Shown: positions 58,785 to 64,000 of the stretch, in pieces
Layout: each line of letters starts with the position of its first letter
Position numbering within the stretch: position 1 is the first letter of the stretch
Position numbers and translations under genes: made by a program
Notes under the pieces: generated by a model
Database searches by the model: none
Told to the model about the DNA's origin: nothing
Seen by the model: only the letters and a program-made list of their open reading frames with translations
Assembly (NCBI GenBank): GCA_029237695.1
Contig: CM055274.1
Location: forward strand, 19,891,505-19,955,504
DNA: 64,000 nt
From: Conchocele bisecta
Taxonomy: Eukaryota > Mollusca > Bivalvia > Lucinida > Thyasiridae
Direction of reading: 5' to 3'

Positions 58785-58922
58785 AGAGATAATAGTATTG
58801 AAATGTGTTATTTGGGGAGATACTCGGTGTATTTAAGCCTGCAGCGTCGCCGTAAATCGAAGTCTCCAACCGTAAATCCACCGAGTATCTCCCCAAATTA
58901 CAAATTTCAATACAATTATCTC
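58785..58922. mobile_element. Short foldback element (138 bp)
   Basis: Arms of about 46 bp, TATTTGGGGAGATACTCGGT and complement, around a 40-base centre. Confidence 0.78.
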
Positions 58923-59005
58923 CTAAATGATCTGTATCTTGAACTCCAATAACATTTTATGATTAGATAAATTATTGATTGTCTACTACATATACCACTA
59001 TACCA

Positions 59006-59226
59006 GGGGACCATTTCACTAAGCTTCGTACGACTAAAATGTTCGTAAGTGCAAACTTATGACGGTATGTCAATTTCACATTAACAATGTTTTCTTGTAA
59101 ACAATTATTGGATTCACATTTATTTAACATGCTAAATAAATGTTAATCCATCACTTGAATTTCCAAACGATCCTAAATTCGCACTTACGAACATTTTAAT
59201 GGTACGAAGTTTAGTGAAACGGGCCC
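59006..59226. mobile_element. CCGTTTCACTAAAC-family MITE, duplicated copy
   Basis: GGGGACCATTTCACTAAGCT ... GTGAAACGGGCCCC. Same position relative to the exon as 54644. Confidence 0.8.
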
Positions 59227-59398
59227 CAGTTCCAGTGTGTCCGTTGATCGCCATGGATATACGTGTGCTGAATGCGATGGAAAACTGACAGCTTTTAGAT
59301 GTATTTCAGAATTATACTGTTTTCACAGAATATTAACATCATAGCTGATCAAATTCGTTTAGTTACCATACATAACAGTATACTACATTATTTTATAG

Positions 59399-59596
59399 TA
59401 TGCACCGACTCGAGATGGGGCGATGCTTGCAACCAGACCTGCGGTAATTGCAATAGTAGGGCGACATGCGATCACGTGAATGGCGCCTGTCACATGGGTG
59501 GGCTGTGGAGACGGCTGGGAGGGAGATCTGTGTACACAAGGCATGTTGACCTGTCCATCACTTGACGAATATAACCATGCTTGTTCTCAATGGTGA
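59399..59596 (+). pseudogene. Frameshifted EGF-like exon, copy B
   Basis: CTDSRWGDACNQTCGNC, then RATCDHVNGACHMG; a 4-bp insertion (CACATGGGTGGGC against CACCTGGGC) breaks the frame before GWEG. Copy A at 55009 is intact. Confidence 0.8.
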
Positions 59597-59771
59597 ATTT
59601 GACTATTCCATGTTATGTTTATTGAATACATAAAAAATAGTTTAGTTTTAAAACAATTGGAACTAATATTAACACACAGTGCCTTAAATGAGACAAGTCA
59701 TGTGATTTTGTATCTCAGAACATGTGCGATATCTCATGAAAAATAGTTACAAAATATACGGTATTTTCCCG

Positions 59772-59818
59772 AAATGACGTCGAAAGATGACAAATTTCGT
59801 CATCTTTTGACGTCATTT
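59772..59818. repeat. 20-bp-arm hairpin, second copy
   Basis: Same as 55378-55424 with one mismatch. Confidence 0.8.
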
Positions 59819-60128
59819 ACAGTAAATAACACATTTTCTGTAAATGTATTTCATGTTCTTAGGTACACAATCGCATGTCGTGTCTCAATTGAGACAAGCC
59901 ATGTCATGTTGTACCTTAAGAGATGTGTTATGATATGGCATGAAAACTATTTAAAATTTCAGGGGATTTTCCGCAAATCATGTCATTTGCTCGAAAATGT
60001 CTTCAACATTCCATGTCAATTGCAGAGAATCACAGTTTATGTCAATATTGTCATGAAAAATCGCACATCACCTAAGGTATAAAATCACATGGCCTTTCTC
60101 AACTTGTTATAATTTAGTTCATCAGTAG

Positions 60129-60377
60129 CCTATTTCACAAAAATTGCAAAGTATACGTATCTTGCTAAGTACACTTTGAAGGAGAAATTTTCACATTTCA
60201 CATTTTGGCTGTGATAATGTAATAAATTCAGTATAATAATTATGCATACTTTCAATCATTAAATATATGCAGTCGTTAATTCTATATGAAATAATGCATT
60301 TCGGGTAAAATTAATGATTTCTCCCTCAAAGTATACTAAGCTAGATAAGTATACTTAGCAATTTTGGTGAAATAGGC
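60129..60377. mobile_element. MITE with GCCTATTTCAC ends
   Basis: 249 bp. Inverted ends of about 60 bp (GCCTATTTCACAAAAATTGC ... with AAGTATAC blocks and GGAGAAAT inside). No clear target duplication. Confidence 0.78.
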
Positions 60378-61289
60378 TCTTGGGCTCTTCTGACTACTGT
60401 GGGTATACTATTTCCATTTTTAAATGCGATGGCACAAAGTGCCAATTACAACCACATCCACAATATGTCTACATCCGGATGGTACCTACAGAGCAACATG
60501 TCAGTTGTTTATGTGCCGTGTTGTGGGGGAATTCAACACTTACTCTGACTTATGTTTTACCTAGTTAAATAAATGGTACCGATTGCCTACCTACTTGATG
60601 TCTGGTGTATATGATAGGAATTGGGAAGTACTGATGTTCAGAGATTAGATTGTCTCATATGTCAAAACTGGCAGGCCCTTTCAATAGGGCAGGGGGATGG
60701 GCGTACGATTGGTACATGGGTACCTTATGTGAGTCAAAAAGGCCCACGGGTCTCAAAATGGCGGCGCCCAGTGGCAGCAGCACCACGAGGTTGGTACATT
60801 TTGTATTTATTTGCAAACTTACATTAAACTTTTAGCAAATACATATAGGCGAGTGGGTGGCGGTATGTGACCCCGATAAATTGCCCTCCCCATATTATTA
60901 TTTGATAAAATTCCATCAAAATAATATTCGGAAATTTGGTCCACAAATTCCAAAATGTTATTAAAACATGTGAGCATAGGCCTCGCGTTAAAGTCACATA
61001 TTATTTTGTTCAGCAATAAAATCAATATTTAATGGAATTTCATTACTTAAAACTAATTGGGGATGGTGAATTATTTGTTATTTATGCATTTTTTTAATTT
61101 ATATTTTGTAGATGTAATGTGCTTAGTAGCCAAAAGTAGGTCGGTAGAAAATCGAGTATTGGATGTCATTCAGAATTGACAGGAACAGTGGATAAATACA
61201 ATTTGATGCAGGTTTGAGTGAGCTCGGCTTCTGTGTCATTCAGAAGTTGGATGCATTGTTAGACAGACACTACTTACTGACCCACCCTC
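60378..61289. other. Non-coding stretch
   Basis: 60890-61140 loosely resembles the inner part of the foldback at 53607 (ATTATTTGATAAAATTCCAT). No gene recognised. Confidence 0.45.
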
Positions 61290-61440
61290 GTACAGTGCAT
61301 TGTACTTCAATACCGGCCGTTGTGAGTTTAATTATCACTATCGGTGCGCACAATGCTTAGTATTTCCATCCAACTTGTCTGTCGGATTAAATTTAAACTG
61401 GGGCTGATTATAGGACGTTAAACCCAAATAACTTTCATTT
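61290..61440 (+). mobile_element. SINE-like remnant
   Basis: Ends TAGGACGTTAAACCCAAATA, a 3' end typical of molluscan tRNA-derived SINEs; the promoter boxes are poorly kept. Confidence 0.38.
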
Positions 61441-61516
61441 CATCTTTTTAACAATTTTTCTGCAGATATTCACTCAAAGAGTGTCATATTTGACGTGCAT
61501 ACTGTACGAATGCGCA

Positions 61517-62030
61517 TTAAAGGTACATGCCCACTCAGTAGGCACAACATGTTCTTTATATTAAACGACATCATCTGAAACATTTTCTGGCAAAGTAAAC
61601 ATTCATTCACCATTCCCCTACGTCTTGATTTGCAGTATTATGCATTTTATATCCGACGTAAATTTGCACACTGCTACTGGGGGCGATAACCGCGTTTTCC
61701 TTAAAATGTTAACGGACATTACTATTTATTCTCTGTATTTATTTGTGATGTGCAATGATTATTCTTTATAATCTCTTGAGAGAATTACTATCTGTTTAGG
61801 TGACGCATTTAATTTGTATAAATAATTAAGAACTACCATGCCTCATTTGCATATGAAAATAGCCTGATACCACCGCGCGTCACTAGCAGTAAAACAAATA
61901 TTACTAAATGATTATATCTGTATAGCGGGTACTCGTATTTTAGAACTGCTGGAATAGTGACACACTTATACACTTATTTCAATTCCTATAAAGAACATTT
62001 TGTGCCTTCTGAGTGGGCATGTACCTTTAA
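61517..62030. mobile_element. MITE with TTAA target duplication
   Basis: The element at 61521-62026 (506 bp), ends AGGTACATGCCCACTCAG and complement, TTAA on both sides (61517-61520, 62027-62030). Inner TAGGCACAA/TTGTGCC and GTTCTTTATA/TATAAAGAAC extend the repeats. TTAA suggests mobilisation by a piggyBac-type transposase, though the ends do not start with the usual CCC. Confidence 0.8.
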
Positions 62031-63157
62031 TAATAGTGAAAAAAGCAAGGACAAATCGAGGTACACATGAACACACAATCGCAAACGGTAGCCATTAATA
62101 TTTTGCACCAGATCTAGCAGGGTGGATCAGCTTGCTCTCTGCTGGTCGTAATTCAGCGATATGTTCAAGTTTTATTCTTTTCCTCTATATTATGGAACAC
62201 AGAATCTCACATTTTGCAGCATGACCGTATTAAAACATAAAATAATACACGTGTCTACTGTCACAACTCGGTAGAGATGTATATCTGGGCAGTGAATATC
62301 AATCGACGACCTTGGAAGATTCACTATCTTATTAACGTCTTGTCCTGACCAGCGCTACCGGGTAAATTTGATTTGATTTGATGTGTGTAACGGTCTGTCA
62401 ACAGCTAAGGTCATTTTAGGCGGGTTAATGGGGTCGAATTTCATGTGTTACCTGTTGTGATGAGGGTGGGTGGGGGGCGTGTAATTCCCAAAATTAGAAC
62501 TGAATATTTACGGGAACAATATAATCAGGTCTGAAATTTGAATAGCCTGATCTGGTGCAAGGTCCTAACCATGCCATAGTCACTTAGCCCCACTCTCCAA
62601 AAGTAACAGGATTGGTACTGATCTTATTATTTCATAATGGGTATAACAGGATCCAACTGTGAAGTACCAGAAAGCCAAACATTTACACGAGTGTCAAACC
62701 AGGGATACCGGGATTCCGTTATGGATGAATCCCATCGCTACATTTACCCTTTACATACTCCAACCTGCTCACGGTAGTTGGAAAGACGACATCCTGGATA
62801 TCGATATACGACTAGCACAGAATAACCCCGACACAATGCAATATTCAAAATATAAATAGAGGATGTAACGTAAATGGAATCCCCCGAATTATATTCATAG
62901 ACGTGACTATAGCTGACGATGTATTGTATAAGAATACCCACATTATAGACAGCTACTTGTAAGAGTCGAGTAAAGGCGAATGTGTCCAAGTTGTTTGGGG
63001 GTGATAAGGGCACTTGACACCGGTCAGGAATTCATAACTATTGTGCTAAATTTCGATCCCCGCCCCGCTCAACCGCAATACAGATGTGAGCTGCGCTGTT
63101 GAACGGACGTAATACCATATTTACATACATCATCGTAGAAATTTGCAGGTGACCAGG
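62031..63157. other. Non-coding stretch
   Basis: A TTTGA-repeat tail at 62365-62385 and a minus-strand B-box-like GGGATCGAAAT near 63050 hint at old SINEs. No gene. Confidence 0.4.
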
Positions 63158-63371
63158 GTTCAGTTTCACTAAACGTCGTACGACTAAAATGTTCGTAAGT
63201 GAAAGATTATTATATTCTGTAAATTTCATGTTAACTATGTTTTATTGTAAACAATTGTTGGATTTACATTTATTGAACATAGGCTGTAAATAAATCAATC
63301 GAAATTTCCAGACGATCCTAAATTTGGACTTACGAACATTCTAGTCGTACAAATATTAGTGAAACGGCCCC
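63158..63371. mobile_element. CCGTTTCACTAAAC-family MITE, diverged copy
   Basis: AGTTTCACTAAACGTCGTAC ... GTGAAACGGCCCCC, 214 bp, same inner TTCGTAAGTG block. Confidence 0.78.
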
Positions 63372-63611
63372 CTGATCCCTATAATTTACGTAAGAGGATC
63401 ATTTGATAAAGCTGATCACCTATATCTTCACTTTAACTACTAGTAAGCCTTATATGCTTTGCTTTGTTAAATTATCATACACTCGTGTGGAACGTAGATA
63501 CATGTATTATCTGTGCAATATTACTTTGAAACGACAATTGGAATGCAATGTATGATCAAAGCATTCCTGTTTCAGGGAAAGAACGTTCATGCGATGACGC
63601 TACCACTGATG

Positions 63612-63790
63612 CATTGTTTTATGTGTGTGTATGTACACATATGTATATGTGTCTATATGTACGTATATAGACATGTAATTACTATACCACATTTGGAAAG
63701 AAGATATATATATATAGGTGTGTATATGTGCGTACATGTGTGTACATGTATGTGCATGTTTGCATTTGTGTGTACATATGTATGTCTATT
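63612..63790. repeat. TG/TA-rich low-complexity tract
   Basis: Irregular TGTGTATGTACATATG repeats, alternating purine and pyrimidine. No gene in it. Confidence 0.8.
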
Positions 63791-64000
63791 TCTCATTTAT
63801 TGTTTAAAATAATACGAGCTATTATAACACTTAGTACACACTGTGATCAGTAAGCGGAGACTGTGCGATATACATAAGTGTATGATACAAATACAGACAT
63901 ATGTATTAGTGGTCGCGGCAGGGTCTGAAATATATTTGCCTATTTGCCACGTTTGTGCTGTTTCTGAATTTATTATATTTAGTAGTTTACCCACGTACGC

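Larger units (their letters stand above)
58925..59836 (+). repeat. Segmental duplication, copy B
   Basis: See 54545-55443. Includes MITE, degenerate exon and hairpin. A weaker third echo of its last 100 bp (GAGACAAGCCATGTCATG) follows at about 59870-59980. Confidence 0.85.

Overview
The window looks like nuclear DNA of an invertebrate animal, most likely a bivalve mollusc. It is AT-rich, has split genes, many short foldback elements, several kinds of LINE, and a family of small exons encoding the EGF-like repeat seen in molluscan MEGF/scavenger-receptor-like proteins. The species assignment is inference. There are no bacterial genes.

The dominant feature is a very large inverted duplication. 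Bases 1-18959 reappear as the reverse complement at 27080-53624. Between the arms lie an exactly 500-base N gap (18960-19459) and 7.6 kb of unique sequence (19460-27079). The left copy stops exactly at the gap, while the right copy is continuous with sequence on both sides. The simplest reading is that 1-18959 is the other haplotype of the same locus, placed backwards as a false duplication; a real palindrome is possible but needs long reads. The copies differ by scattered substitutions and structural changes: an L1-like insertion only in the right, about 1.1 kb missing from the left, a triplicated 2.6 kb block only in the right, and a 43-base C tract only in the left.

Each copy carries one large DNA transposon (394-13186 on +, 40430-53227 on -). 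It has matching ends starting TAGTGCGGTCCCTTAAC and a 3-bp target duplication (GGA/TCC). Its split gene encodes N-terminal Cys/His modules, a DDE-type transposase core, an XPG/FEN-like nuclease exon and a C-terminal cysteine-rich exon. This combination fits the Academ superfamily. A 5-kb CR1/L2/jockey-like LINE with a 13-bp target duplication is nested in the gene, and both genes are broken. In the right copy the nuclease exon, Cys-rich exon, transposon end and an adjoining foldback element are present three times in tandem.

If the left copy is set aside, every EGF exon lies on + (20.05, 24.67, 25.33, 27.62, 33.54, 55.01 and 59.40 kb, plus two fragments). Most are 138 bp with phase-1 boundaries on both sides. 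This suggests one multi-EGF gene, or its decaying remains, with the transposon inserted in reverse orientation between exons. The right flank (53.6-64 kb) has two copies of an EGF-exon segment of about 0.9 kb, a Crypton-like (DUF3504, tyrosine-recombinase-related) pseudogene between them, and many short inverted-repeat elements.
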